The position numbers and the translations under genes are program-made. Of a stretch of DNA of 64,000 bases, positions 25,831 through 38,800 are shown piece after piece. The stretch is from Phoebastria nigripes (lineage: Eukaryota > Chordata > Aves > Procellariiformes > Diomedeidae), in the NCBI GenBank assembly GCA_035582835.1, contig JAYKAV010000489.1, positions 248,001 through 312,000 of the forward strand, given 5' to 3'. The notes under the pieces are model-generated. The model was not told the origin of the DNA. It searched no databases and was given only the letters and a program-made list of their open reading frames with translations. Position 1 is the first letter of the stretch; every line of letters starts with the position of its first letter.

Positions 25831-28800
25831 GCCTTGCCGAACGGTGGACGCGGTAAGGATGGCTTTGCCCGAGGCAGCAGCGGCGCTGCCCCGGAGATGG
25901 AACGCAGCAGCTGTTCAGCAGCAGCACGGGAGCCTCAGCCAGCGCCGCGCAGGGAGCCAGGAGGGAAAGAGGATCCATTACATTGCAAGTTAGCTTTAAA
26001 CTCGCTTCAGTGTTTTAACATGAATCATTCATTCCACTAGTGAGATGACTGAGGAGTCTGGGCAAAAAAAAAAACGCAGAGGAGTGCTGCAGAGGAACAT
26101 CTGAAGGGATGCGGGTGGGGGACTTGGACCCAAGGACTTCAGCAGCTTGGAGGCACCCTTCAAATGCTTAAGCAGGAGTCTTGCTTTTCCTTCTTTCTTG
26201 ATTAAGAAACTCAGGGTTTCTGGACTGGTTTTCTCCTTGCGTTAGCGGGTCTTTGTATCTCTATGGTCGGCAGAAAGGGCTTGTAACAATAACCTGGGGC
26301 TCTGCCGCTGAGCTGAGCCACGGCTCCCCTGTGTGGAGCCGGCTCCCCATCTGCAGCGGCTGTCGTCTGGGAGAGATGTGGTGTCCCCGGAGGAGGGAAG
26401 GCAGTGGCAAGGCAAGGAGGGAGGCAGTGTGAATTTTATATTTATTTTGGGGTACCGGAAGCAGAGAGAGCTGCTTTTGTAGCCCTCTGAGCAGGGGTTA
26501 GAAAGGTCCCGGTGCAGAGTAACACGGTAGTTGTCCCTTTGGTCGCACAGCTGAACCTGAGTCCAGAGACTCTGGAGCCCAGTGCGTGCAAGTGTACAGC
26601 TGGGGCAGGAAACTTGTCTCTTCTGCAAAAGACTTTCCTAAAAAACTGGGACTCTTGAGGCACTGAGCATTGAGTCGCATGGTCCTGGACAGAAGACAAG
26701 GGTCATCCTTAAGCCTCAGAGCTCCGCAGCAACTCAGTTCTCTAGTGAGTTCCTCCTCGCNTGGTGCCCCGTGTCAGGGATTTCCCTGACCACATCTCTC
26801 TCTGCAGCTTGAACTAACAGCTCGGGCTGTGCAGCCAAAAGCCGAGTTGGACGTATGTCCTCTGAGCACAGGGGACGGTTCTGGCCTGTTACGTTTGCAA
26901 AAGTAGTTTAAATGCAACATTAAGGCCAGGAAACCCAACCCGCATAGCCTGGAAGCTTCGTATTATAAGTAGGCTGAGGCATCGTTAATTCAGCTGCTTT
27001 GCTTGCTCGTGGTATTAACTACGCTTGTTTTCCTTGTTACGTGTAAAACTTGACACTTTGCTATTTCTGACTTTTGATCTGTACCAAACTTCAGACCCAA
27101 CCTGCTCCAAGCACATGCAGTTTGGCTGAGTGGACGCTTCAGTAGAAGCTTGAGTTTGTGGAATTGTCCACCTTAGCGTGATTTCTTACCCTTAACTTAG
27201 ACTCCAGGGACATGTTTGTCGTTACTATGTATTCAGGGAAGAGATATTGCTGCTGGTTCCTTCTTTATCTTTTGTATTGTCTCATTTGCAAGATATTGGA
27301 GGGGAAGGAAGTGCACGAATGCCTGGTTTTAAAAATGTGCAGCATTGCCCTTCCTAATGAGTTTCAAGGTGTGTTACTGTCAGCATCAACATGTACATTT
27401 GAATTATTCTCCTAGTCTGTCTGACTGTTGGAAATGTTGAAATTCCTACTGATTTCATTACTATTGTACAAGCAAAATATCTCCATGCAGGCTGGTACAA
27501 GGAGACAAAAGGTGGCCCGGGCCCACTCCAGGCTGCTCGGATGGGAGCCAGCTTGGGCATGGGCAGAGGGAACTTGGGTCACTGCACCCCTGTCATCTTT
27601 TGGAGGCACCCTCCAAGGTGTGCCCATGTTTCTGTGGCAAAATTCAGCACAGTACACGGTATCATGGGTCTCTGTTGAGCATGTTCCCAGTAAAACTGGT
27701 CCACCCTTTCTTCCCTCTCTACTCTGTGTAACAGGTTACACTGAAAAGAAAAAACAGATTTTGGCTAAAATCAAAATGTTTTCCAAGACTGTCAGCTTCA
27801 ACTAAGTTTTCCAGCGGATGAAGTTGGCATGACTTCCTTTAGCTTTTGTGTTTTGCTTGGATAACATCAAAAGGCTCTTGTTTCAAGGGACTAGGATCTT
27901 GTCATTTCAACACTAGCATTTCATGTCATCTTGCTTTCTCTATTATAGTAAATAAACTTTTTGGTGTTACAGTGAGCCGAGGGGGTTGGTGACCCCACAC
28001 GAGGTGTAGCAGAGCTTGAAAGGGAATGGATGATGCCTGTATACCTCTTCCAAAAGGGACTCGGAGACCATGGCTTTGTAGGGTGACTGGAGGTAGGGTA
28101 GGACTTCCCACCATGGTGAGCTGCAGAGAGGGAGCGTGGAGGAGGAGCCAGTTGCCTTTACAGTCTTCATTATTCAGCACCAAGCTGTAGCTTTTCTCAT
28201 CCATGGGAGGGCTTTGGTTTTACCAGAACAGAAAAGATGCGGTTTTCTACCTAATGGAAAACTCTGGGACTTTTTACTTTGTCGAAAACTTCAAAATCTT
28301 GGCTGTTTTTCTCCAAATGGGAATTTAAGTGAGTTTTGTCACACTGGAAGTTGTGACAGATAGGGGACGTTGCTTTCTGCCCGGCTGCAGTGCCCAAGAG
28401 CAGCCGGCGTTGAAAACCCTGACAAGCGTCTTGGGAAAGCTGCCTTTGAGTACAGCAAATGGTGTTTGTTTGGGTTTTAATCCACAGAGAAGTGCTTGAA
28501 ACAAAGATACTTTCAAGGCTTTGAGGAGCACGGCTCCCCCAGCTTTGGGGATGTTGAGTGTGTCCCATGGGTAATGCTGATGATGCATTTTTTCATCCTA
28601 ATGCTCTACTTCAAGGGGTTTATTTTAAATGATACTGTTTTAAATGCATGAAGTTTCCCCGGGAGGATAAAGATCCTTCCCCCATGTCCTTGATGGGGAA
28701 AAAAAGGCAGACTAAGCTGTGAAGAACGGGTGAAGGGTCCTTACGTTAAGGTGGGATGAGTTATCATTGCTCGTGGTTTGGTTTTCGGTCCCATCGGTGT

Positions 28801-29919
28801 TTCCAAACTAAAGCCCNGAGGATGATTTTCCCATTTGTGAGGCTGAATTGCTTGTGTATGTTCCTAAATTCATTGCGTTTGCTTCTGAGCTAACAATATT
28901 TCTCAGCAGGTACTGCTGGTAAAACCACAGACCTATGAAAGCACAGACAGTTCTTTGGAGACGCTTTATCTCCCTCGTAGGTGCCGGTGGGGAAGGTAAA
29001 GGGGAACTCTGCTGCTTTCTTTCCTGGCTTTGGTTACAATCTCTTCTCACGGCTGTGGGCCATTAAGCAGGGCATGCTGCCTTCACTCGGTGCCTGCGCT
29101 AGACGGTTGGTTTTACTCAGCCCAAAGATATATGGTTGCATTTTGAATGAAAACTACATCTGAAACCAGTTTTATCAGTTTCCTGGAAGATGACAGGGAG
29201 AAAATATGTGAAAAATGTCTTTTCACCACTGTTGGGNTTTTTTTGTCCTTTTGTCGCCCATTGCAACAAGCTTCCTTATCGCTTGACCATGAGAAAATGT
29301 TTTCACCCAATAAAACAGAGGCCAAACCCTCATGGGTTCATTAAGGGGTGACTGGTGTGACCGGAGATACCTGATCTCGAGTGCGAGGGGAGCGTCNGCT
29401 CTGGGACCTGTCCTGTAGTCCGGCATTTATTTGCTTGCTAGTGATGTTTTGGGGCAGGGAAGGAGAGAGGNATTTCTCCTGCTTAAACCAGCTATTGTGG
29501 GGTGAGCTTGCTTGCTGTGGGTGAGCTCAGCTCTGCTTGCAGATAAATGAGAGGAGCAGCCAGCGCCTTACTGAGCTCCTCCTTTCCCCCATCACTTGGA
29601 CAGGAAAGAGCAGCAACTCTTGCTTCTCCTTGGCTGCNCTGAGGCTCCCGGTACGAGCAGCCGTGCAAAGGAGTCAGGGGGTGTTTGACAGCCCNTAACT
29701 AGCTTGCGCAGAAACAGGGCAAGAAACGTTCTCGCTTTCAGTGACTTCCCCAGTAGGCAATATATTTTTCCCATTTCTCCCAGTGGATGCAGCTTTCCTA
29801 TCTGCATAACAACATATTAGTTAGGTCACTTCACAGCTATGAGGCTGTTGTGTGGATTCCCTCTCTTCTAGGAATTCTGCCGATGAATCATCGACACTTA
29901 AGGCTGTAGTTTGATGTCT

Positions 29920-29995
29920 TTATTCACACTTAATGCTAGTACTTGGCCGCAAAAGTAATCCCGTGGAATCCAATGGGACTAACTGTGGAGTTATA
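29920..29995. repeat. ancient amniote repeat fragment
   Basis: TATTCACACTTAATGCTAGT, then GGAATCCAATGGGACTAAC, resembles the CAATGGGACTA...ACTTAAGC family of old reptile repeats, the same group as at 25,774. The copy is diverged and short. Confidence 0.35.
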
Positions 29996-31747
29996 TACTA
30001 TTAAATCTTTGGCCTTTTAACAGAGTAATGGGTTACAGCCAGATTTGTGAATAAAACTGAAATGCAGTCCTGGCTTTCGGAGGGGTTAGGAGTAGTACAG
30101 GGCAAAATTTTTCATGATGAAACCTAGACCCATGTGAAAATTCCCTGCTAGCTGGCTTTGTTGTAAACCCTCGGATGTGATCCTTGGGGGAAAGGCGGTT
30201 GGGCCCACCTGGCCTCGCTTCTCAGAGCGACCGCTGGAGTTGGGAACAAATTACATCCCAGGTTGGGGCTTTTGTCAGGGTAATTTTTTTTTCTTTTTCA
30301 TTTGTTCAGTATTGTTGTAATTAAGAAGTTTCAGAGCATAATAAATAATCATTCTTCCAGAGCAAGAGCTTGTTAATGCTGCACACGTCGGGGCGTTCTG
30401 CCTCGTGGGCTGTTGGGAGGCGCAGCCACGGGAGATGCAACCCCACTTTCCAGGAGGGGATTTTGGATCTGCTGGTGCTGCTGTTTAGTTTTGTAGAAGA
30501 GCATTGCTCAGGTCTCCACTCAAATTCTAGGTGGGTTTGCTGGAATTCTCTGAAGTGATGTGCAGACTTCAGTTCGGCTTCCTTGGTGAGAACCATTAAC
30601 CTCACTTTCCTGTTTTAAAAAAAATATTTTAAAAAGTTAAAAAAAAAAAAAAGTTGTTTGAAAAAGCAGCAGTGTTGTTATTGGTCTCAACAGTATCTTG
30701 GTAACATGGTGCTTGATGAACTTCGGATGTAACACTAATTGAGGGTGGGAGTGCTGGATCAAGAGTTTTTGGGGGAGGAGACCCCCCAGTTTAGACCTTA
30801 CAGAACTGGGGATGCAGTTTGTGACACTCAGTTGTGTCCAGCTGAAGTGCTTTCCTTTGTCAATGGACAAAAAAAGCGTAGGAGGCAATTGAAGAAAATA
30901 ACCTTGTGGCTTGTTCTCTGCTATCTGCAGCCCCGCTGTAGGATGGGGAACAGCAGTGCTCCCCGCTACGTCCCATCAAAGCGCGGGAGGATCAGCCGGT
31001 CCCTTTCTGCGCGGGTCAGGCTGCAAGCGGCGTTAACGTTGCAAAAAGAAAAAGGGATCCAGACCTGGAGAATCATGACGTTCCTGTGCCTTTCTTGACG
31101 TTCTGTAAGAAAAACAAAACTAATCAACAGTTGTGGATCACAAATCTTCGTTCAATGAACTCTCAGGAGTCAACCTCGGCTGCAGCCTCAACGAGGAGGG
31201 GATGGTGCTGTTCCCCGTGCAATGTCCTGGTGTGACGAAGTCCTGCCCAGCCCCGCTCAGCTGGGAGCAGAGAGCAGCTCCTCGGGCGCAGCCATGCCCC
31301 GGGCGCCACGGCAGCCCTTTTCAATGTGCCCAAGCCGAGAAACACCAGCAAACAGCAGAGACGCTCCAGTGCAGCTGTATAAAATTACACTGCAGGGGAG
31401 GAGGGTGGGGAAATGAAGAACAGCCATACATCCTCCCTCAGACAGGGCTTGGTTTACACTGCTCCGCTGAGGGTTTGTTTTCTTTTATACTAGATTGGAT
31501 CGCGGCAATGGGGGCTGTACGTGAAAACATGACCCGGTGCGGCAGCAATGTGGCTCATGGCGTTGCTGGTCCGCTTGCCCGAGCTCCTGCAAAAGGACCC
31601 AACATGGAAGCCTTGAAGTCTCTTTCTTTCTTCAGCCTCTGCCTCTCCCTTCCTCCCTCCCCCTCCCAAGGTGCTTTTAATCCCTTCGGTTAATGTGAAA
31701 TTAAGATAATGAGTCAAAGAGGAGAGAGGACTGGGAAGGGGGCAGTC

Positions 31748-31789
31748 GGGGGGAAAGGGGGAAAGAAAAGAAAATAGAAAGGAGAGAGA
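31748..31789 (+). repeat. homopurine tract
   Basis: Purines only from 31,748 to 31,774, one T at 31,775, then purines to 31,789. Runs of G6 and G5 alternate with GA-rich sequence. Such tracts can form triplex DNA; no function is shown. Confidence 0.6.
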
Positions 31790-32132
31790 TTCTTCTGACA
31801 GATAATTAGGGAGATTGGTTTACCAGCCAGGGACTAATGCTGGCTTCCCAGCTCAAACAGTCCCTCGTGACTCATTTTGTGACTTTAATTTCTATGGGGT
31901 TCCTTAAGCAGGTGCCCTCTGACAGGTAGTCAATAGAGGACTTCTGGCTGAGCACCAGCGCCTCTTTGGAGAGGTCAGATTCGGAGGTCAGAGAGCAAGG
32001 CCTGGGAGGTTGGCGGGTCAGGAGCCATCACGGTGACAGATGAACCTAAACGTGTTCCCTTCTCCCGGGCTCTCCCTGGCAGAGCGGCAGCGCTGGCGTC
32101 TCTCGAGACCGGCCCCCTCTTTGCTAAGAGAC

Positions 32133-32280
32133 GTTCCTGTTCGTCTCCCACTCGCACCTCTCAACTGCTCTTCATTAAGCCGGAGGATAGGGCTTGTTCA
32201 CAGCCCTGGATCTGATGCTGAGCGGGTGCTGTCTCCATACCTCTCAACTGGTCCTCATTAGGTAGAACAGTCCCCTTTTG
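32133..32280 (+). repeat. unnamed two-part repeat, copy A
   Basis: Two related sub-units lie 83 bases apart. The first has GTCTCCCAC, then CTCTCAACTGCTCTTCATTA from 32,158. The second has CTGTCTCCATAC (32,229-32,240), CTCTCAACTG (32,241-32,250), then CCTCATTAGGTAGAACA. The second matches copy B at 60,094-60,115 with one difference in 22 bases, and the CCTCATTAGG.AGAACA block matches 60,029-60,045. It is an interspersed repeat family in the sense that the window itself contains two loci. I cannot name the family, and no open frame or poly(A) tail is associated. Confidence 0.65.
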
Positions 32281-34619
32281 TCCTGCATGAAGCCCCCTTT
32301 GTTTCTCNGCCACAGCGGGGCTGCGAGAGCAGAACCTGATACAAAACAATGCAGCATTATTTAGCCAGAGCCTAAAGTCAAGGAGAGAGCAGCGTTTCGG
32401 GAAGCTCTCGCTGCCTTAGCGTGTGCGTGTGTAAACACCCACAGATTCGAGCTGTCCGTCTGTCCTCCCCGCTCCGAGCTTGGTGCCTCTTGCTGGTGTT
32501 TCTAGCAGGAGTTCACAGCATCTTCCACCAGCCAACCTTGCAGGACCCCTCCAAGAATGTATTTCTAAGGTGGTNTAGCTACGAAGAACCCCTTCCTTCG
32601 ATTTTTCTGCTAGCAGGGAGCAGCTTTTGTTCTGCTTCTCCGTGTTCTGGGGGGACTCGGTGCTCCCCCCTTCCCTCGAGCGGTTTGCACGGGGTCCCCT
32701 GCTCTGGCACCATCTCCCTGCTTGGCGGGGGGATCTCTGACCATTTTGCTTTGCTTTCACCCCTCCCAGGCTGCCTCCCTGCTGCCGGCAGCTGAGGTTG
32801 TGTTGGCTGGAGCCTGATTAGTCATTCTGTCTGAGATTTCTTTCAAATTGAGGATAATGATGGCAAAGAAGAAATTAATTTTCTCTATAATTGGATTCCC
32901 ACTTTTCCCTGAAGAGCTGATGTCTTTTTAAAAAGCGGTGTCTATCACCTCTGTGTTGGTGGCTGCAGTGCTGCTGCAAAGTGGTATCACCACAGGAGTG
33001 TCTGGTAGGTTATAAATCGGGTGGCAGAATTAAATGCTTACATGCCTGGAGTGCCAAGGTCGGGTCCCTGATCCCATTAGCCACTTCTTTTGCCTAGAAA
33101 CAGCTGGAGCAGAGCTAAGCATCAGCTGCAAAATACCTCATTCAAGTAGAAACTGCAGAGGCAAACTGAAAAGAAATGAACACAACTGTTGTGCTTTTGC
33201 ATCCCATCCACTCCAAAACAGTGAGAGGACTGGGATTAAACAGTGTCAAACCCCTGAAAAGGAAAACAAAGCCTGATTTTTTGGAGCAACTGGGGAGCCA
33301 AAATGCTGCTTGCAATGAATAGCGTTTGCAAAATTAAGGTCATTTTTAAGTATTTAAGGTAAAAAAAAAAAAAAGGGGGGGGGGAACCAAAAAAAAACCC
33401 AACAACCACCAATGTGGATCAAGCCACAGCAGAGCTTCGTAGAGGCAGGAGCGAGGCCAAGGAGCTCATTGTCCATGTGCCAGTGATCCAGAGAGAGGAA
33501 CTCCTCTGTCCTATGTAAGAGTCTGAATATGAAAGTCCTCTATAAATCCAACCTGATTTGTGAGTTAATTGGAGTGGGGAAACCAGGACAACGGTATGGA
33601 GAAACAGGGCTTTGTGGTTTTCCTGGTACACCTCTCCCAAAGAGATCCTCCTTCATTTGGATAATGTTTCTGTGGCCTGCGGGGCAAGTGTTTACACCGA
33701 CGTCTCTGTGCCAAGACTGTTGTGTCATATTGGTCAAGGTTTATTTTGATACAACCGCAGAGGGCGTCACGTGTTGCACAATGGCCGAACCAACATTTCA
33801 GCCACCTTGGGAAGCCCTTGCCTGGTGACCTCGAGCCCTGCCACCGAATCCAAAGGGCACTGTGGGAACCGGAGCGATGGCTGTAGTTCTGCATCTACAG
33901 TCTGTTGGGTATTGGATGTTCCCACCCTATTGTACACTTTAATTCTATGCAACCCATGCAGAGAAACTGGTACAGGCCTCCCCTGTGACTCAGAAAGTGG
34001 TGACACAGGCAGGGTTGGACGTCTCTGGCAAGCAGATGTTTCAGTGGGCAGCTAAGAATTTGGGGCGGGGGGGGGCGGTTCCTGTAGAAATCTCCAGCGC
34101 TGTTTGCAGAAGGGCTGGAAGTTCTGCCCAGTGGCTTGAGCCAGGGTTGTATCCAGTGGTTTGGTCACAGGCTGGTACCTTGCTTTCATTTTGTGCTTCC
34201 CCCATGCCCCCTTGCTGGTGGGTGGGTTTTTCTGGCAATGCCAAAGCAGCTTGTATGAGATGCCCAGGGCTCGCCGCACCTGCAGCACGGTGGTCGTCCC
34301 AAGAGGGTAGCAGGACTCGGACTGGGCCCATGCGGCAAAGTGGGAGCCATTTGCTCCTGGAAGTTGGATTCGCTTTGTGGCCAAGGTGGGCGGCCAGCAC
34401 AGCCGAGGTGGGGGTCTGGCACAGCGCTGGGCTTCAGGACTGCTCCCTGTTTATGGCTCTTTCAGTGTGCAAACGGCGTAGCAGGGGGGGACTTTCAGTC
34501 TTGCAACTGAGGGTTTTGGTTTTTTTGAACTGTAACTATAACACAATTGTGTTTATGTAATGCAAGTATGTGAGATGCTGCATATGGGTTTTAAATAGAA
34601 TAAGGGTTAAATTTAGCCT

Positions 34620-34624
34620 NNNNN
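34620..34624. other. 5-base N gap
   Basis: Five consecutive N adjoin a C7 run. This is the only multi-base gap in the window; all others are single N. It probably reflects an unresolved homopolymer or a tiny scaffold join. Confidence 0.95.
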
Positions 34625-34875
34625 CCCCCCCATTGATTTTACAGAGATAGACTTGTGTTTGAAAGACTTCTCACCCTCGAGTTTACCGGAGTCTGTACTG
34701 CATGATCTCACTGCTAGTATCTCACTCTTTCTCCACCCTTCCCTCCTGTTGTTTGCTATTCTGACTGAAGATGAGACATAAAAAGTTAAACAAACTTTTT
34801 AAAGACAGGGAACGCATCATCCTATGTGTTTATGCAGTATTAAACACAACAAGATCATTATCTGGAGACACTGGA

Positions 34876-34962
34876 GACCAGATTCACATTGGATATAAAT
34901 GAGCAAAGTTCCCATCAAGTACATGATTTACACCAGCGTAGGGTTTGGCGCCAGGGTGTATA
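34876..34962. repeat. ancient amniote repeat fragment
   Basis: CCAGATTCACATTGG, then ATAAATGAGCAAAGTTCCCA, then GATTTACACCAGCGTAGGGT and GGCGCCAGGGTG parallel an old reptile repeat tail containing GATTTACACCAGCTGAGGAT-CTGGCCC. It is related to the fragment at 52,985. It is the clearest member of this group in the window, but the identification is from memory. Confidence 0.45.
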
Positions 34963-35553
34963 AAGATGAGCAAGAAAAAAAAAAAATTCAGTTTTGCAGA
35001 CTTGTACTTTTAAGCATGCAAGCACTTCTTATTATCCTCCAATTAGAAAGTGGAAAAAATGATTGGAAAAAGAAACCAAATAGGCTGAACATAATCACAA
35101 GAGCAAACTTTCAAATTATGAACCTCTTTATGTTTTTAAACCTGACTCAGTTCTTTTCCAGCCAACAGCAAAGTGATGGGCCCGATGACTGTGTCTGAAT
35201 TTCTCCACTTCTTAGAGGTCAACACTTGGAATTTGCCTCCTAAAATGAGCTGAAACGACATCTGGGATTCAGATCCGATAGCCAGTGATGCAGAGGGTTA
35301 TGCAGATTGCGCTGGCTTTGTCGTACGGGATTTTAGGAGACGCTTTTCCTCAGCTTCGGTCTCTGCTAAGGTTATTTTGAAGTTTCCGTTGTGATCCACA
35401 GGTCCTGGGATCTCTGCAGTAAATGATTGTAATTTTATGCTTGGAGGCAAATCCTCGGGTTAGCTAAGCAGACTTATTCGTAAGCAGCACTTCATGTTTT
35501 CAAGGCTCTCAACCAGCAGCACCCCCTCAAAACCACTTCAATAAAGTGGTTTT

Positions 35554-35648
35554 AGGTTTACAGACAGGGTCTCTGAGGAAGAAATTCATGATCTACCAAA
35601 GCCATGCAGAAAGTCAGAGCAGGATCCCAACTCAGGGCTGTTACCGTC
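35554..35648 (-). repeat. MIR-like SINE fragment
   Basis: GGTTTACAGACAGGGTCTCT, CTGAGGAAGAAATTCATGAT, CTACCAAAGCCATGCAGAAA and GTCAGAGCAGGATCCCAACT follow in order the antisense MIR consensus: ACAGATGGGGAAACTGAGG, GTGACTTGCCCAAGGTCACAC, AGTCAGTGGCAGAGC, GGATTCGAACCCAGG. It is an ancient SINE remnant with the tRNA-related end at higher coordinates. Confidence 0.6.
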
Positions 35649-35771
35649 CAGCCGTTTTCATGCTGCTGCTTCTGCTCTTTCCATCCAACTGGTACTTTTA
35701 GCCTTCTTCTGGGACACCACAGCCATGCTAGCAAGAAATTCCCTTCTTTTATAGCATGTAAAGAAATATCT

Positions 35772-35815
35772 TCCTATTTAACAGGTGAGGAAACTGGGGA
35801 GGTGAGCTTAAACCA
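35772..35815 (-). repeat. possible MIR-like fragment
   Basis: TCCTATTTAACAGGTGAGGA, then AACTGGGGAGGTGAG, matches the antisense MIR core (CATTTTACAGATGAGGAAACTGAGG) over about 40 bases only. It lies about 125 bases from the copy at 35,554 and may be a separate insertion or chance. Confidence 0.3.
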
Positions 35816-38800
35816 GAGATACTGTGGAGGAAGAGGAGGGATGGCATGACCTTGTGCCGGTCCCGGTGTACATGACCTGGCGCGTCTCAAGTGTGCTGCT
35901 GATCAGGTTGGGCTAATGCAAAGGGGGGGACAGCAGGGCATCGTGTCCCATCAGCTGTGCTCGTAATTTTGCGCCTGCAGGATGATGGAGTAACCTGGCC
36001 GTGGGGAGGCAGGAGCTCTGCTCCTGGTGAGCTTTCCTTGCTCTTCCTTAGCACTGTCCTAGGTGGCTTAGATGAAAATTGTTTGGTGAAAGATTGGAAA
36101 AATTCTAGTTTCTCAAGGGTTAAAAGACTAGCCTCATTTAAAAATACTTATTTCTCACCTCAGATAATTAGTATTTTCAGTGCTGAAAACATTAATGAAG
36201 ACATGAACAACTTCTTTAACTTACTGAATCTGATTTCCAGTTGAAAATCAAGGCAAAGTGAGGTTTTTTGGTAAGCTGATAGGTCTTTCTGCAAAAAATA
36301 AAAAGCAAAGTCATAATATTGAGGTTTATTCTCTTAGGAAGGAAAAAAATTTTATCTGAAAGAGACACTTTTGGAGGAAAAAATTGAGCAGCCAGCCAAA
36401 GTTTTGGTCATATCTCATCCACAATTCCCTGCAGCCTGGAAGAGTCTTCCAGTTTGTCACTGGTCCTTCACTCGTATCTGTGAACTAAGTACAAGTATGA
36501 ACTTCTTCTAACTCTAACAAGGATGGGATATATATGGGGAACTTGGGCAGGCAACAGGCAGAAATAGTTTTGTTTTGTTTTTTTCTAACATGGATCCAAG
36601 GCTTAAAATAATCTGTACACGCTGAGGACCTCTCCGTTATCACGCTGTTCCTTCAGGAGAGGATCGGCATTGCTTCCTGACAGCAGAGATTTGATGCACA
36701 AAGGAAATCTGAATAATTTCCCACGTTGTGAGCCCTGGAGTGGTTGTCTCCCAGCCTGCGTAAGGTTTAAATTGGTGGATGGACTGGCACTCGCATCGTT
36801 CTCTCGGCCTACTGGTGACATACCAAGTGTATGTGACATTTATTGGTTTCAAGCTAGGCCCATGCTGGGTTTGAAGCCCGGGTTTATTTTTGAAGATGGG
36901 GCGATGCTGTGGTTGAATGGCGCGTAAGTTGATGCCCGTTTTTGCCATTTGCACTGTCCGTGGTCTCTTTCGTTGCTCCCTTCCAGGACTCCCAAACTCC
37001 ATGCTAATTGGGTGCTGGCTCCAGGCTTTCTATTTTAATACTGTTTGATGATAATAATCATTCCCGCAGGATGAATGGTTGAGAACAAAGACAGGAAACG
37101 TCCCCCTGATTAGATAGAGGCAGGGGAGCCATTGGAGGAAAAAAAACAAATGACAAAAATGACAAATGAGGGTCCTGTAACTTCTGCCATCCTCCTGGGG
37201 CATGTGGAAGGGCCTGGAAGGATATGTGAAAAAGACCATAATTTACTAGTTTGGCAAACCATATGTTGGAAGTCTTCAAGTATCATCTCCATCTGCAAAC
37301 AAAGGCCAGCCGGAGAGATAAGGCCAGGCAGCTACCAGAACTGAGCTGTTTTGGGCACAGTTATGCAAAGCCTCCTTCATTCCAATCATATTGAAACTAA
37401 CTGTGACCTTTCCTATTGCATTAATGCTATTACTGGATAAAAGGGGAAGAGGCAACGCTCAGATGTAGGTTTAGGTGATGAGCAGGATATGAGCTATGTC
37501 TACAATGTATTCTGAGTGCAGACCTGAGCACTAGTTGGAGTTTGACCTTGTTTTGTGTTGACTTGTGTTGATGTAAGGCCATGCCCAGGCTAAGCTTGGT
37601 GCACTCCTTGGGAAACGCCAGAGAAGAGAAATGGGCCATGCTGTTCCTCAACAGCGACCCATGTGTACACATCTGCAGAGTAGGTGGATGTGGTCTACCT
37701 GGCTTCTCAATTTCTGGGTAAATCTGTCTTTACAGTATTATCAGATATTTCCAGGATCCTAAAAGGGCTTGCAAGTCTCTTGCTGCAAGGGCAGAAAGGC
37801 TCTGCAGGAGCCTGTGTTGGGCTTTAGGTGTCAATCCACACGTAGAAACGTGAGTGCATGGAGCTTGGACCAGGTAGTGCTCAACCTTACCCTGGCCAGG
37901 TAGCAGAGATGCCGTTAGGATCTAGTTTTACTTGGGTCTTTTTCTTTCTCCAAATACAGAAGTGCTCTGTAAACCAGTCAAGAGCAGTCTAGTATTTCTT
38001 GGGGGAAATAATCAACAAAAGCAAACTCTTTGACTTTAGTCAAATTGTTGTCAGAATATTGTAGCTTCTTAAAAGCGGAAAGGTTTTCATTTTCAGTGGT
38101 TGAAAACTGAGTGGGAGCTGGAAGTACAGGGGAGCTGGTTCTGATTAGCCCCGAGTCCCCACATGCTGTTGTGCATTTCAGTTGTATTTTTGTTTGTTAA
38201 ACTTTGTTTCAACTAATTCTATTTAGTGCTAGCGTTTAGAGCATTGCCTTGGATTTGTTTATGGTCGTTGCACACTGAGGGTATGAACAGAGTATGGGCA
38301 TCTGTGCGAAGCCCCCCAAAACCAGGGGCTAGAGGGGACTCTCAGATGCCCAGAGTGTTTTGACGCTTCCATGGCTTGGTAAAAGCTCAGAAAAGGTTTT
38401 CTGAAGCTGAATGGCCTAACTCCTTCCTTTATCACAGTTTTGACTGTAATAGAGACAAAAACCTGACCTGGAGATCAGCACTAGGTCTTGTTATCTCTGG
38501 TGTTTCTTGGCCTGCTCCTTAACGAGACCTTACAAGACAAGGGTTGCTGTGCTTCTCATGTCTAGGGATGAAGCAAATAGAAATCTGCTGAAAGTAAATG
38601 GAAATATTCTGACTTGAATACCTTTAACTCAAGCTCTGGGATAAAGTGCATTTTCTAATGCTACAAGGTTTTTGTTGATGGCATTTTTGAAAGAGAGAAC
38701 GACTTTAGGTGTGCTTTTATAAAAACAAGTCTTCCATCTGTGTTTAGTGATAATTTATAACTGCTTTCTTAGACCTGTGCTGTGAAATAAATTAGGGACA

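Larger units (their letters stand above)
22162..31690. other. non-coding stretch with a few ancient repeat fragments
   Basis: No gene is recognised. Minus-strand frames of up to 176 codons (for example 24,686-25,216) have no recognisable family. Simple repeats include T17 with pyrimidines near 24,241-24,270, A13 near 25,680, and A/T-rich words near 30,612-30,652. Five ambiguous bases cluster between 29,237 and 29,695. Ancient repeat fragments are listed separately. Confidence 0.5.

Noticed and set aside
37373..37384. TCCTTCATTCCA, identical to the first 12 bases of miR-205
   Set aside because: The next bases diverge from the mature miRNA and no hairpin partner is visible nearby.
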